Part shown: piece by piece, positions 32,370-44,506 of the stretch
Numbering within the stretch: position 1 is the stretch's first letter
How the letters are laid out: each line of letters opens with the position of its first letter
Source: Choanephora cucurbitarum
Taxonomy: Eukaryota > Mucoromycota > Mucoromycetes > Mucorales > Choanephoraceae
Direction of reading: 5' to 3'
Length of the DNA: 64,000 nucleotides
NCBI GenBank assembly: GCA_025331435.1
Contig: JAIWNI010000093.1
Location: 1 to 64,000, forward strand
The notes under the pieces: model-generated
What the model was told of the DNA's origin: nothing
What the model saw: only the letters and a program-made list of their open reading frames with translations
Databases searched by the model: none
Made by a program: the position numbers and the translations under genes

Positions 32370-35300
32370 ATGAACAATTTGATGAACCATCCTTCTCCTA
32401 ATGGAGGTGGTTTTAGTAAAGATAAACTAGCAAGTCTTGTTCAAGTAAGCTAATAAACCAACATTAGATCAGACTGACAACTAAAAAAAAAAATCTTCCC
32501 TATAAAAGCGCGTTCGTTACCTCCAATCACAAGGTGCAAAAGAAGACAACAATCCAGAATATGCTCAGATCATGCAATTCCTTAAAAACCTACAAAAGCA
32601 ATCACCATCTCAACCTATGCCACGTCCTAGTCAACCCACTACAGAGATGCCATCTGCTTTTACACAAGCGCAATTAGCAACTTTAAAATACCAAATCTTG
32701 GCTTACAAGTTGATTTCAAAAAACCTTGCTTTACCACCTCATATCCAACAAGCTGTCTTATCACCTGGTGCAGCCTTAGCTATGGATAATGCAGCCAACA
32801 ATAATCCAACACCACCACCAACGCAGCAACCACCACCACAACAACCACTACAACCACAAGCACCACTTATTCAACCTGGTATGACACCTGTTCTTTCTTC
32901 TAATATACAGCAACCACCACAACCACAACAACAAGAGATAGAAGAAAAGATAGAATACAATGCTTATGCATCACCTTACGACCTTTTGAAGAAACCCATC
33001 ACTTCCTTTGCTCATGCCTCACGTCAGCAACGTCTTTTGATTCCCAGCATTACGCCTGCTGGTGTCGATCCTTGCTCTATCCTATCTGAACGTGAACGCC
33101 GTCTGTTAGGCCGCCTTCAGTACCGTATGAATGAACTAGAGAAACTGCCCAGCAACCTTCAGGAACAGCATAAATTAAAGGCCATGGTTGAACTAAAATC
33201 CTTGCGCCTATTGGACAAACAAAAGCAACTGAGACAGGAAATTATGGCAGGCATGAAACGATCCACCACACTGGCTACCTCAGCCGATCGACTGGCCTAT
33301 CGTCGCATGAAGAAGCAATCGTTGCGTGAGGCCCGTATGACAGAGAAGATCGAAAGACAACAGCGCACAGACCGTGAACACCGTGAAAAACAAAAGCACC
33401 TAGATTACCTCCAAACGATCTGTGATCATGGTCGTAGCTTGACTACCTTTCAGGGCAACTACAGAGCAAAGCAGAACAAGTTGGGTCGTGCTGTCCTTCA
33501 ATACCATCAACATATCGAAAAGGAAGAACAGAAGCGTGCTGAGCGTATTTCAAAGGAACGTATTCGTGCACTCAAGAACGATGATGAAGAAGCCTATATG
33601 AAGTTGATTGATGAAGCCAAGGACACGCGTCTGACTCAATTGTTGAAGCAGACAGGTGCTTTCTTGGACAGTCTGACAAAGGCTGTAGTGGATCAACAGA
33701 ATGATCATAAGATGGACAAGACATTCAGTATTATGGATGATGACGATGATGACATGACAGCCAGTGATCCTGATGCCAAAAACGATTATTTCCAAGTCAC
33801 CCATCGTGTCAAGGAAGAAGTGACACAGCCTGATATCTTGGTAGGTGGTCGATTGAAGGATTATCAGCTGAAGGGTCTTCAATGGATGGTATCACTCTAC
33901 AATAACCATCTGAACGGTATCTTGGCTGATGAAATGGGTCTCGGTAAGACTATTCAGACAATCAGTTTAGTGACCTATCTGATCGAAAAGAAGCGTCAGA
34001 ATGGGCCCTTCTTGATCATCGTGCCTCTCTCTACCCTCACAAATTGGACACTTGAATTTGAGAAATGGGCACCTGCTGTCAAGACCATTGTCTATAAGGG
34101 TCCTCCCAATGTCCGTCGTGAACTCCAGAACGAGATTCGCTACAATGATTTCCAGGTTGTCTTGACCACATTTGAATATATCATCAAGGATCGACCTATC
34201 CTCAGTAAGGTCAAGTGGCTTCATATGGTGGTGGATGAAGGTCACCGTATGAAGAACACAAATTCAAAGCTGACTGTAGTCTTGCGTCAATACTACCATA
34301 CACGGTATCGATTGATCTTGACAGGTACACCCCTTCAGAACAATCTGCCTGAACTCTGGGCTCTGCTGAACTTTATTCTGCCCAAGATCTTCAAGAGTGT
34401 CAAGAGTTTTGAAGAATGGTTCAATACACCCTTCTCTAACCAAGGTGTTCAAGATAAAGTGGGTTTAAACGAAGAAGAACAGTTGTTGATCATCAAGCGT
34501 CTTCACAAAGTCCTGAGACCCTTCTTGTTGCGACGTCTGAAGCGTGATGTAGAAGCCGAATTGCCCGATAAGGTAGAGCGTGTGATCAAATGTAAGCTGA
34601 GTCCTCTGCAGACTCATCTGTATGCTCAAATGAAACGCAACGGTACACTCTATACCTCAGATGCTATCAAGGGCAAATCAAGCGTCAAGGGTCTCAACAA
34701 TACCATTATGCAGCTGAGAAAGATCTGTAACCATCCATTTGTGTTTGAAGAAGTCGAATCTCTCATCAATCCAAGTGGTATGTCCAACGATCTACTCTAC
34801 CGTACTTCAGGCAAATTTGAACTACTGGACCGCATGTTGCCTAAACTTCAGCAGACAGGTCATCGTGTGCTGATCTTCTTTCAGATGACTCAAGTCATGA
34901 GTATTATGGAAGATTTCCTAAATTACAAGGGCTTCTCTTACCTTCGTCTGGATGGTTCTACCAAGGCAGACGATCGTTCTGAACTGCTTAAGCTGTTTAA
35001 TGCACCCAATTCTCCTTATTTCGTCTTCTTGCTCAGTACGCGTGCAGGTGGTCTTGGTCTGAATCTTCAGACAGCCGATACAGTCATCATCTTTGACTCA
35101 GACTGGAATCCTCACCAGGATTTACAAGCCCAGGATCGTGCTCATCGTATCGGTCAAACAAAGGAAGTGCGTATCTTCCGACTGATCTCAACCAATTCAG
35201 TCGAAGAGAACATCTTGGCCCGAGCCAACTATAAGTTGGATATTGATGGTAAAGTCATTCAGGCTGGTAAATTTGATAATCGTAGTACAGAAGAAGATCG

Positions 35301-36589
35301 TGAAGCCTTTTTGCGTTCCTTACTGGAAGACAAAGCAGATGAAGACAATGAAGGAGACGATGAAGAGATTGATGATGAGGAACTCAACGAAATCCTTCAG
35401 CGTAGTGAATCTGATATACCAGTCTTCCATCGCCTGGATGATGAACGAGAGGAAAGTGATCGCCGAGCATGGCAAGCTCAGGGTCGTCGTGGTAAACCTG
35501 AACGATTGATCCAAGAGTCAGAATTGCCTGAAATCTATTTGAATGATGATCCTCTGCCTACAACAGATGAAGATCCTCACTCATTAGGCCGTGGTCAACG
35601 TGCTAAAGAAGCAGTACGCTATGATGATGGTTTGACAGAAGAACAATGGTTAAATGTAAAGAAAAGAAAAACTTTTTTTGTTTGTTTGTTGATTGAATTA
35701 TATTTTAGGCTTTGGAAGATGACAATGTAGATTTGGATGAATTGATAGCCAAGAAGGAAAAGAGAAGACAGAAACGATTAGCCCGTATGTCAGGTGAATC
35801 AGATTCAGGCGATGAAAGACGAACTCTATTAGGCCGACGTCGTCGTGAAGAAAGTACAGTGGACGAATCTCTAAGTAAGAAACGAGGTAGACCCAAGAAG
35901 GCTGAGCCAGAAGTAAATAAAGCTAAAAATTCGATGTCTTACCAGAAACTAACGTTTTTATTTTCTAGCCTAAACGTAAACGGGGTAAGAACGATGTGGA
36001 TCTAAATAAACCTGACACAGTGTCACCACCTGTGAGAGAAGCCATGACAAGGATATTTGAAGCATGTTACCAAGCAGTGGAGGAAGCAACAGAAGAAGAT
36101 GAAGAGTAAGTCAAGATTATGTCTTAAGACAAGCTACTGATATGTTGTCACTTTAGAACTTATCGTAGTCGAAGTGAACTGTTTATGGATCTTGTCAGCA
36201 AGCGTGATTATCCATTGTACTACACTATGATTAAAACCCCGATATCCATGAATATGATCAAAAAACGTATCCATTCGACTTACTATAGAACCATTGCCCA
36301 CTTTAGAGATGATTTCCATCTCATGTTTAATAACGCAAGACTATTTAATGAAGAAGGCTCTTTTGTGTATGAAGATGCTAATGAAATGCAGGTAAAGAAG
36401 CAGAACAATAGGTGCATGTAGCCAATTCATTTAATATTTTATTTTTATTATTAGAAAATCTTTGATGCTAAATTGGAAGAGTTATGCCCAGGTGGTGTAT
36501 TGCCACTTGCCCCCATGAACAGTCGTGCCTATAACACTCTTAGACAGAGACGTTATGATGAAGAAGACGATGATGAATTTGAGTCATAA
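32370..36589 (+). CDS. STH1: SWI/SNF-type remodelling ATPase (Snf2/Sth1/Brahma)
   Basis: The catalytic ATPase of a SWI/SNF or RSC-type nucleosome remodeller. Six exons (32370-32444, 32509-35655, 35709-35912, 35969-36105, 36157-36391, 36455-36589) encode 1310 residues. Domains in order: QLQ (FTQAQLATLKYQILAYKL, residues 76-110), a proline/glutamine-rich linker, HSA (about 240-310, with RDRLAYRRMKKQ-like basic helices), the ATPase lobe with LADEMGLGKTIQT (near 499) and VVDEGHRMKN (near 600), lobe 2 with STRAGGLGLNLQTAD and QAQDRAHRIGQ, an acidic SnAC-like region, and a C-terminal bromodomain (TYRSRSELFMDLVSKRDYPL to ARLFNEEGSFVYEDA). The long second exon holds the whole ATPase. The short tail after the bromodomain fits Sth1 as well as Snf2, so the symbol is a best guess. 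All catalytic motifs look intact. Confidence 0.93.
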
Positions 36590-36831
36590 TCTACCGGATA
36601 ATTTACTTTTACCGGCAATTTAAATCATCTGCACAAATAAAGAAAAGGATCTACAAAAAAGTTTTTTTTTTCTCAATTTACTTGAGGATCTACATCCCAT
36701 GATTGGTTAGAAAAAACCCAACCCCCTTCTCTCCATTATAAATTGTGTTATCTCTCTCTCTCTCTCTCTTATTTCTTTATCCTTTCTTTTTTCCTATTTT
36801 AAAAAAAAATTTTTTTTCTAAAAGGGCAATC

Positions 36832-37110
36832 ATGGCTTCACTTCCTTCACCACCACCTTCACCTTCAAATTATAAGAAACATCGTCGAAGTGATAGTTTT
36901 GCACTAATACAGTCTATCATCAAAGAAAGAGAGAAAGAAGAACACCAAGAAGAAGAAATGATGATCAAGTCTAGGTTGCTAAGATACAGTTGCCCAGTCA
37001 ATACTTTTGAAGAAAGAAAAGATGCTGCAGAAAAAGTCATACCACATAAAAGCCTATCGCATGTAAGATTTGCAACAGAACCACCCAAAGTATACCATTA
37101 TTCAGCCTAA
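36832..37110 (+). CDS. small hypothetical protein with VRFA-PP-VYxY motif
   Basis: A single-exon frame of 92 residues preceded by a T-rich leader. The N-terminus is proline/serine-rich (MASLPSPPPSPSNYKKHRR), the middle is a charged helix (KEREKEEHQEEEMMIKSR) and the C-terminus has HVRFATEPPKVYHYSA. Short basic proteins ending with a V-R-F-x-x-x-P-P-x-V-Y-x-Y pattern recur in fungi, but I cannot assign a function. SPPPSPS and RRSDS are possible kinase sites. It is convergent with the WW-FF gene (59 bp between the stops). Confidence 0.6.
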   Translation: MASLPSPPPSPSNYKKHRRSDSFALIQSIIKEREKEEHQEEEMMIKSRLLRYSCPVNTFEERKDAAEKVIPHKSLSHVRFATEPPKVYHYSA

Positions 37111-37168
37111 GTGGAGGGGGTGTTTGCTGAGAAACAAGGAAAAAAAAATCATTTTATTTTATTTTATT

Positions 37169-38570
37169 TTATTTAATTTCATCCAAATAATCACGAAACA
37201 CATCTTCTCGCTCTGTCTTTGATTCAATCGCGTAAAAACGATCGTCTTTTTCCAGTATCTTCTTTGCATCTCTCCAACGTATCCCGACTTTGATTTCCTT
37301 TGTACTACGCAAGAGATCCATATAGGCTTCTTTCCCTGTCTTTGGTTTTCCCAGCTCATGTCTCACGTAATCCTTAAACATGGCTTCTTTCTCTCGTGTT
37401 GCTGATATGGCTTTAAATCTTGGATCATTCTTGTATTTACGGCGAAAGTCATCCCAATACATCTTTTCTGTCACTTTGGACTCTAGTAGCTCTCTAAATT
37501 CTTCTTCTGGTTTCTACATATATATACACACATACACATACACATTTTATATACATAATTTTCTTCTTTCTTTAAGGATACCCTCTCACTTTCTTACCTT
37601 TTTGGCCTTGTTCTGATGCTTTAATCTTTCGCCTAATGCATTACAATACTTGTTAAATAATGCCTTTTGCTTTTGTTGTGATACCACTATTTCATTAAAA
37701 AAAAATTTTTTTTTAGTCACTTTTTTCATACCACTGTATGATTTCAACTTGCATGAAAATCTTGGATCTGTCATCAATTGAGGATATTCCACTGAATAGA
37801 CTGCAAAGGGAGAAATGTTTCTTTCTTCCAACAGTTGGTTGAATTGAGCGATACATTCTTCTTCAGATAAAGTAGTCTTCTTGGCCTCTTCTTCTTTTAC
37901 TTCTTTTACTTCTTCTTCAGTTTGTTGTAAAGGCTCTTGTTCTGGTTCAATATAGACCATATCATCTTCATCTTGTTCTCCCATCTGCTGCAATTGCCAC
38001 ATAATATCATCTTCAGTCATTCTAAATACGCGTCATTAGCTTAATTATCTGATTTCCCTCTTCACTTACTCTGTTGCTGCCTGCTGTTCTTCTTCAAGTT
38101 TAATACGCTTTGTTTCACGCTCTTTTTCTTCTTCTAATTTCTTTTGTTCTTCTCTCTTCTTTTTCTCCTCTTCTTCTTCTGCTTGTTCAAGTTGCTTTAA
38201 TTCTTCCATCGGTTCTTTTAGTTCGGGTGGCATCTCCCACACTGACGTCTTAGTGTCTCGATCATAATAAAACTCATAACCATCAGGTGTCAATACAAAC
38301 AACCAATGCGTGTTTGGAATCTTTTTTCTAAATAGAGTCTTTTAGTTTAGTGATTGAGTTGGTTTAGAAGACTGATGTTTACTTGATCTGTTTCTTCTTG
38401 GGTTGGTTTAATGTCAAGTTGGGATGGAGTGGAAAGACCCAAGAACTGAGATGGGTGGCTGTGTTATACCAATAAGGTTGACCTGTAGGTGTTCTATATT
38501 CAACCCAACCTGGAGGTAAAGTGGGTATACCAGGTGTATAATAAGTAGGTGGTTGTGTAGTTAAATCCAT
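37169..38570 (-). CDS. WW-FF domain protein (TCERG1/Dre4/Urn1-like)
   Basis: A nuclear adaptor linking splicing factors and RNA polymerase II. Four exons from the ATG at 38570, with in-phase GT-AG introns, give about 405 residues. WW1 is at residues 19-48 (LPPGWVEYRTPTGQPYWYNT) and WW2 at about 70-96 (GYEFYYDRDTKTSVWEMP). A long acidic/basic coiled segment follows (EEEEEKKKREEQKKLEEEKE), then FF-type repeats: LLEERNISPFAVYSVEYPQL with DPRF, and REKEAMFKDYV preceded by DDFRRKYKNDPRFKAI, then a third ending REDVFRDYLDEIK. This order matches fungal Urn1/Dre4 and animal TCERG1 more than Prp40, which has more FF repeats and closer WW domains. The exact orthology is inferred. Confidence 0.85.
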
Positions 38571-38728
38571 TGAATTCTCAAAAAAATAAAAAAATTCGAG
38601 AAAAATAAAAAGAGAAGTTGTCAATTTATAAGCAATTTTTTTTTGTTCATATTATCAAAATACAATGTTTTTTTATTATAACTGCATCAAGCAGAATAAA
38701 AAAAGAGTTGAATCCAGTTCATGTATAT

Positions 38729-39094
38729 TTAAAGAGACCAAGTGATTGGAATGACACCTTTACTTAATGCACCAAGCTTCTTGAAGGCGGCAGGACTTAA
38801 ATCAACATCACCTTTACCACAACCAGGACAAGTATCGACAACCTTGACAGTAACAGATCCCTTGCCACCTTTGACAGTAATAGAACGACCACAATACTTC
38901 TTGCTCATGAAAGATCCAGAGAGGGCAGCCACCATTTCACCGTCTGAATTGGTCTTGCCACAACTACCGAGACCCACATTGTAATAGGTAGCTCTACCTG
39001 ACATTGAACCGCGGGCTTCAATTGGGGCAGATTCGACACCCATCATGGCATAGAGACTGGCAATCAAGAACAAAAGGAAACTAGTGATTTGCAT
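38729..39094 (-). CDS. secreted DPBB (expansin/barwin/RlpA-like) protein
   Basis: A single exon of 121 residues. A signal peptide MQITSFLLFLIASLYAM is followed by a short pro-region ending near EARG. The mature domain is a double-psi beta-barrel: SGRATYYNVGLGSCGKTNSD at the start, a conserved glycine-rich middle with YCGRSITV, and VKVVDTCPGCGKGDVDLSPA with the HFD-type DLSPAAF. Four cysteines are in positions used for disulfides in this family. Such small DPBB proteins are secreted and cell-wall associated; lacking the second expansin domain, wall loosening or effector-like roles are both possible. The start is fixed by the signal peptide, and a TATA box sits about 107 bp upstream. Confidence 0.88.
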   Translation of the reverse strand: MQITSFLLFLIASLYAMMGVESAPIEARGSMSGRATYYNVGLGSCGKTNSDGEMVAALSGSFMSKKYCGRSITVKGGKGSVTVKVVDTCPGCGKGDVDLSPAAFKKLGALSKGVIPITWSL

Positions 39095-39200
39095 ATTGAA
39101 AAGAGAGAGGTATAGATGTAGAATGAAACGACCAGCGTTAAGTTTGTTTGAAAAGGTAAAAGAAAGATAATGATAATTGGGTTTAGTAAGTTGATTTGAG

Positions 39201-39208
39201 TATTTATA
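39201..39208 (-). promoter_or_regulatory. TATA box of the DPBB gene
   Basis: TATAAATA on the minus strand, 107 bp before the start codon, with no closer candidate. Confidence 0.5.
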
Positions 39209-42191
39209 TTAAATTTAGCTCAAAATAGGTCCCTTGAAAGGTGGTCTTTTTTTTTATGTTACTTTCCATTTTAGATCAATGTACCGTCATGTTGAATAAG
39301 GAAAACCCGAATTAAGCTCGGAGTTGTCTCTTCATGTATTCTAGAGCTCACTTCCAATCTATAGGTTTGTACTGCCTTACTCATCGTCATGATCATTTCA
39401 TACTAAAAGGAAGATAAAGAGATCAATGCGTTCTTTATCAAGATAAGATCAGTAACTTTATTTTCTCTCCCTTTTGCTTGCTGAAGAAGTAAAGGTTTAT
39501 TTTAAGAAATGCAGATGAAACGTCCTTTTAAATTAAAGGAGTGAAGTGTTTTCAGGAGTCATTGTTTTCTATTGGGTAGTTGACATAGCCTCGCTTCGAT
39601 GATTTGTTGCTAAGTGACCCGAGTTTCTCTTTTTCGAGAAACAGACAGATAGAGTCTCTTGTAGTTTTGATTGGTAAGCTTATACCCAACTTTGGAGTTT
39701 TGAAATACGATCTTCTTTTAATGCGTGGATTTCAAGTGATTTTAGTGAAGTTTTATTTCTAATACAGTCTTTGAGTGGAGATAAAAAAAAAGAGAAGGAG
39801 AATATGTTATGTAACCCTTGAAGCAGAGTATATTGATCATAAACATTTCATTTATTGACAAAAAGATCTTCTCTCATTCTTTCAATTGCTTTACATATAA
39901 ACCATCATGATATATAAAAAGTGGAAACAAGTCATTATTAAGGGCCCTTCAGAAAAGAAAAAAGGTATACCATAGATAGGTATGATTCTAAAAGAACTAG
40001 ACCCTATCATTCTCTCTCTATTTTTCTATACGGATTACCTTGGTGCGACTAAGATGGTAACAGTTGTCAAACGATAAACAATGGTTTATCAGGGTAACCC
40101 TTCTGAAAACCCCTTCAATGTATCTGTAATAAACGCCCTTTGAGTAACTGAACCCATTTCTTCCCTCTTCTCAAAAAAAGAAGTCTTAAACCTTAAATTT
40201 AGTAAGTGTTTAGATTGTTGTTGTTGTTTTTTTTTAAGAAATCTGATATACAGTCTATCCGATCCGGTTCCATCTAGAGTTTAAAATAATTGATTTTTGA
40301 CTTTCTTAGCAACAAACCTAGATGACCCTCTTCCCCCCTTCTTTTTGATTGAAAAGAAAAATGTCATTCAGATAGCTTCATTTGAATAACCAATTGCTAA
40401 AATTGTACAAGTATGTCTTAGTCCTCAAGCTAAAGAAATATTTTTTTTTTAGTATGGTCTACGTAATAAGATCATTTGTAACACACTTAACTATGACTCT
40501 TCATATCAAAGAGAGGCCCTTTAAAGAGAACAACGGAATTATCGGCTTCAACAAGTTGTAAACAATCATTCGACAAATGCTCCCTTTCTTTTTTTTTGTT
40601 TATAATGGAAAAATAGCAATTACCATGCAAGTTACACTGATTTCTGTTTTTGGGATGTGTATGTATAAACAAAGTAAACTACCATTGGTTAGACATTGAC
40701 ATACCATTGGTTGTCATTATGAACTCCATTTCTGCTTGATTCATCTAAGCCTATCTGGTATGAAACTAGAAGACACTAAAAAAAAATTAGATGAACCTAT
40801 TGTCTCATTTGGGCCCTCTCCTTTTTTTTTCTGGTTGTACGCACCCTAAACACCTCATCTACAGAAAATAAACAGTAATTCGGTTACATAGACGACTTTT
40901 TTTTTCTTCAAACAACAAAGAAAGAGCATGTATCTTGTATTTCAGATCGCTTGTAGAGTATATGAACATAAAAGAGAGAAAAATTGTTTATCGTCATGCT
41001 TGTTGGAAATATTCTTTTACATGTCCTTTTTTCTTTGCCATCCGAACAAGTGTTACATTAGATACATGATGCTTGGATAACGTATATGTTAACATTGCTT
41101 ACAACGGACGCGGAAGGATTTCCTTTGATCTACTCTATATAGTCTATAAGTCATGGAGTACAAAAGAGAAAAGGTACCTGCATTTGTTCATTTTGGGAAA
41201 TAGAAGATGATAAAAGTTTAACGCCAATTGTCCCGGACTGAATATAATAAATGGTGCATTGACTTACTTTGTATAAAAACGCTCATGTTCTTTAGTACCA
41301 ATAAATGCCATTGAATTTATAACAATACATTCTAAAGTTGATTTTGATAGTAGGGCATCACACTCTTGTACTCTTTAATCAAACACTCTGATTTCTTTGT
41401 CTATTTCATTTATAATGACTTGAATTTAAAGCAATCTAGCTTGTATCGACTAACAATGTTGAGGAAAAAAAAAGATAACTTCATTTCGAAACAATCGAAT
41501 AGATTTGACGAAATATGAAAATCCTTATGCAGGAACATAGGGCTATTTTACTTTGTTGTAAAAAAAAAAAAGAAATAAAAATCATCCATCACTGAGACAC
41601 CTATTGAAATTTAGGATCAAAAGTTTCTTCGAGTCATGGTCTGGGATGTCTTTATAAGGACAGACAAGTCGTATTTTGTCTTAAAGTTTTAGTTGATGGA
41701 ACATGAGGCATTCATAGCTACACATATTCAGAGAGTGAGCGTGTGTGTGTGTTTCTGGTAATTGACAAGTGTGATTGAGATTGCTATGATGAACATACAA
41801 ATATGTGATGCAATAAGTCGCTCGATTTAAGCATTCTGTTTCAGTTATGCTCTATATAAGAGCTGATTTCCTCAAGAGCACCGATACTCTTAAACAGAGA
41901 AACTATTTTACCACAACTCTCTAAGCATTGGCTTGTCAAATACTGAACAATGTTCTTGTATAAAAAAGGGAGTACTCGAGTATCTGGCTATGTATATCAG
42001 TTCCATAAGTACAGTGCTTCTTTCTTAAAAGAACCATAACTAGCTCATTTTCAAGATATCCGTATGTCTTTAGAACCATATGCTCCATAGAACACGATAG
42101 AAGGGATTGTCAATGAAAAAGCCAAACTGAATCTTTAAATATCAATAAGAGAGAGATAGTACTTCAAAGATTTGCATTGGTTGCTTTATCT

Positions 42192-42573
42192 AAGAGTGCT
42201 CAAGATCCTAAGAAGTGCACTCTTATATTAGACATACTCTTAAATCAAATGGCAATTTAATGCTTCAAGTAGTTGTCATTCTGAAGAATTACAATGTGTT
42301 TAATGTAGAAGAATCAAATAAGAATAAAAAAAAAAAAAACTAAGAGCGTTGTTTTGCAAGCTCTTCTGATGTGAGCGAAGTCAATCTTCAAAGAGTCTAT
42401 AGAAGAAATTAATTGGGAGTTACAATAGTCGTTTCGTTTGAGAGTGCGTATATTCTTAAGGAATGCACTCTTATATTAAACATGCTCTTAAATCGAATGG
42501 TATTTTAGCACTAGAAGCGATTTCGAATTACATGATTGCACTCTTATATTAAGCATACTCTTATATCAAACAC
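42192..42573 (+). repeat. three interspersed 36-nt repeats with ACTCTT motifs
   Basis: Copies start at 42217, 42465 and 42538 and each begins GCACTCTTATATTA, continues with an imperfect CAT-CTCTTA block and ends near CAAATGG or CGAATGG (copies 1 and 2 differ at about three positions; copy 3 diverges at the end). Copies 1 and 2 are preceded by AGAGTGC 15-18 nt upstream, which makes an inverted pair with GCACTCT. This is not a simple microsatellite. Confidence 0.75.
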
Positions 42574-43508
42574 ACTCAAATAGAGTGACTATTATATTTG
42601 GTAAGGACTCAGCTAGTACATCATTGTATGGTTGTTATTTCCTTGTACCTGGCAGAAGGCCTAAAGTTGTGCTTCAACTGTCTCTTTTAGGAGAGAGACT
42701 GTTTAGTTGATTTGTGTCTACTCAAGAGAGCCAAAGCTTATTTCTATAGGTAGATTTCATCTTGGATTTAAATGAATCGTGGTCAGTTTTACCCTATAGA
42801 CCAAGAAGGTGAGAACCCAACTTGTGGAAATAAGGAATACTCTTGAGTATCAAAGCATGAAAGAAACTACACTCACAACATCAGACTGTTCATTGTTTGT
42901 AAAACGAATAGCCGATTCTACTGAGACATTTCTGAATAATTTACTGTGAGCATTGTTCATAAAAAGGAAATGCTCACTTATGGTACAAGCCTTTTTTCAG
43001 AGATTCCTCTCAAAGCGATAGAAGAGTGTCTCTCCAATTTGACAAAAAGAAAGGCAAAGCTGCTCAATGAAGTTTCATATCATAAACTGGACTTGTTGCG
43101 ATTTCAATTCATCTGAAGAAAAGCGCCAAGCATAAAGCTCGCGTCTCAGACAGCCGCCTTAGATATAAAACAAAGTCTTTTCTTTTCTTCAGTCAATGAT
43201 TGAGTGTAATGAGTGAAGGAAAGTCATGAGTCCGGCTAGACTTATAGAAGAGGCGACTTGACAGCCTATAGTTTCTCTTCCGATAAATTTGCTGATGAGA
43301 TCAGCTGAAAAGACTAACAAGGCAACTTATAGCTGGAAACAGTAGGCAAAGAGATGAAGAGACAATCTCTAAGAGATGCTCATTACTACTCTTCTAAGTA
43401 CAAAGATGATGTTCACTTTATCTGTACCAAGAAAAAAAGATTGGCCGAAACCAAGTCACACTATCTAATTTTTTTTTGAAATACGTAGGTTCACCCACAA
43501 CTCCACTT

Positions 43509-43543
43509 ACACACACACACACACTCTCTCTCAGTGTGTGTGG
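43509..43543 (+). repeat. (CA)n(CT)n/GT inverted repeat upstream of RHO1
   Basis: ACACACACACACACAC followed by CTCTCTC and then AGTGTGTGTGG. The GT arm can pair with the CA arm to make a hairpin with a CT loop about 130 bp upstream of the RHO1 start. Confidence 0.7.
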
Positions 43544-43669
43544 TATGCGCATGATTCTAGTTTCCGAGCGATAAATGTACACAGCTTCTATTTTTTTCTC
43601 TTTTTTTTTTCTTTCTCTTTCTTTTTTCTATTGTTATTTTTCTAATTATATATATCTATTTACACAACT

Positions 43670-44506
43670 ATGTCTGCTGAAATTAGAAGAAAGTTAGTTA
43701 TTGTTGGTGACGGTGCCTGTGGTAAAACTTGTCTGTTGATTGTCTTCTCTAAAGGCACTTTCCCAGAGGTAAAAAAAAAATCAGATGAGTTTCGAGTAGT
43801 CATGTTCTCATCTGTTATTTGACATTTAGTTTTATGTTCCTACTGTATTTGAAAACTATGTTGCTGATGTTGAAGTAGATGGCAAGCACGTTGAGTTGGC
43901 TTTATGGGATACAGCAGGTAAGTTATATTCTATTTATATACCACTATCTCTCTCTCTAACATTTCTATGATAAAACAGGTCAAGAAGATTATGACCGTCT
44001 TCGTCCCCTTTCTTACCCAGACTCACACGTTATTTTGATCTGTTTTGCTGTTGATTCACCTGATTCTTTGGAAAACGTTCAAGAGAAGGTAATATAATAG
44101 AGAAGGGAGGGGGGTGGGGAGGAGACTCAAACAGAATTTTTTTTTTATTATTATTATTATAATTATTATAATTATTTATTAGTGTATCACTTAACAAGTT
44201 TTTTATTTTATTCTATAGTGGATTTCTGAAGTACTTCATTTCTGTCAAGGCCTTCCTATCGTCTTAGTTGGCTGTAAGAAGGATTTACGTAATGACCCCG
44301 CTACTATTGAAGAATTGAGAAAGAACTCTCAAAGACCTGTTACCTACGAAGAAGGTGCTGCTGTTGCTCAAAAGATCAGTGCATTCAAGTATCTTGAATG
44401 TTCTGCAAAGTCAGGAGATGGTGTTCGTGAAGTGTTTGAACAAGCAACTCGTGCTGCTTTGATGGTCAACAAGAAGAAGAAGAAGTCTGGTTGTACTGTC
44501 TTGTAA
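43670..44506 (+). CDS. RHO1: Rho1 GTPase
   Basis: A small GTPase that activates beta-1,3-glucan synthase and protein kinase C and so controls cell-wall integrity and actin polarity; it acts at the plasma membrane. Four exons, 43670-43768, 43830-43917, 43979-44088 and 44219-44506, give 194 residues. Seen are the P-loop [11 protein letters not shown], the switch I effector region with [14 protein letters not shown], switch [21 protein letters not shown], the G4 motif CKKDLR, G5 ECSAKSG, the Rho insert helix, and a polybasic KKKKKSG before the CAAX box CTVL (leucine at the end predicts geranylgeranylation). The [16 protein letters not shown] start and [18 protein letters not shown] match Rho1/RhoA rather than Cdc42 or Rac. 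Intact. Confidence 0.96.

Larger units (their letters stand above)
39209..43669. other. large gene-poor region
   Basis: About 4.4 kb with no supported gene. It holds many poly-A/T tracts, a GT run at 41740-41752 and a short repeat family at 42190-42590 (listed separately). The last 200 bases before RHO1 are microsatellite-rich (CA, CT and GT runs at 43509-43543) and then strongly T-rich, and probably make up the RHO1 promoter and leader. Confidence 0.45.
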
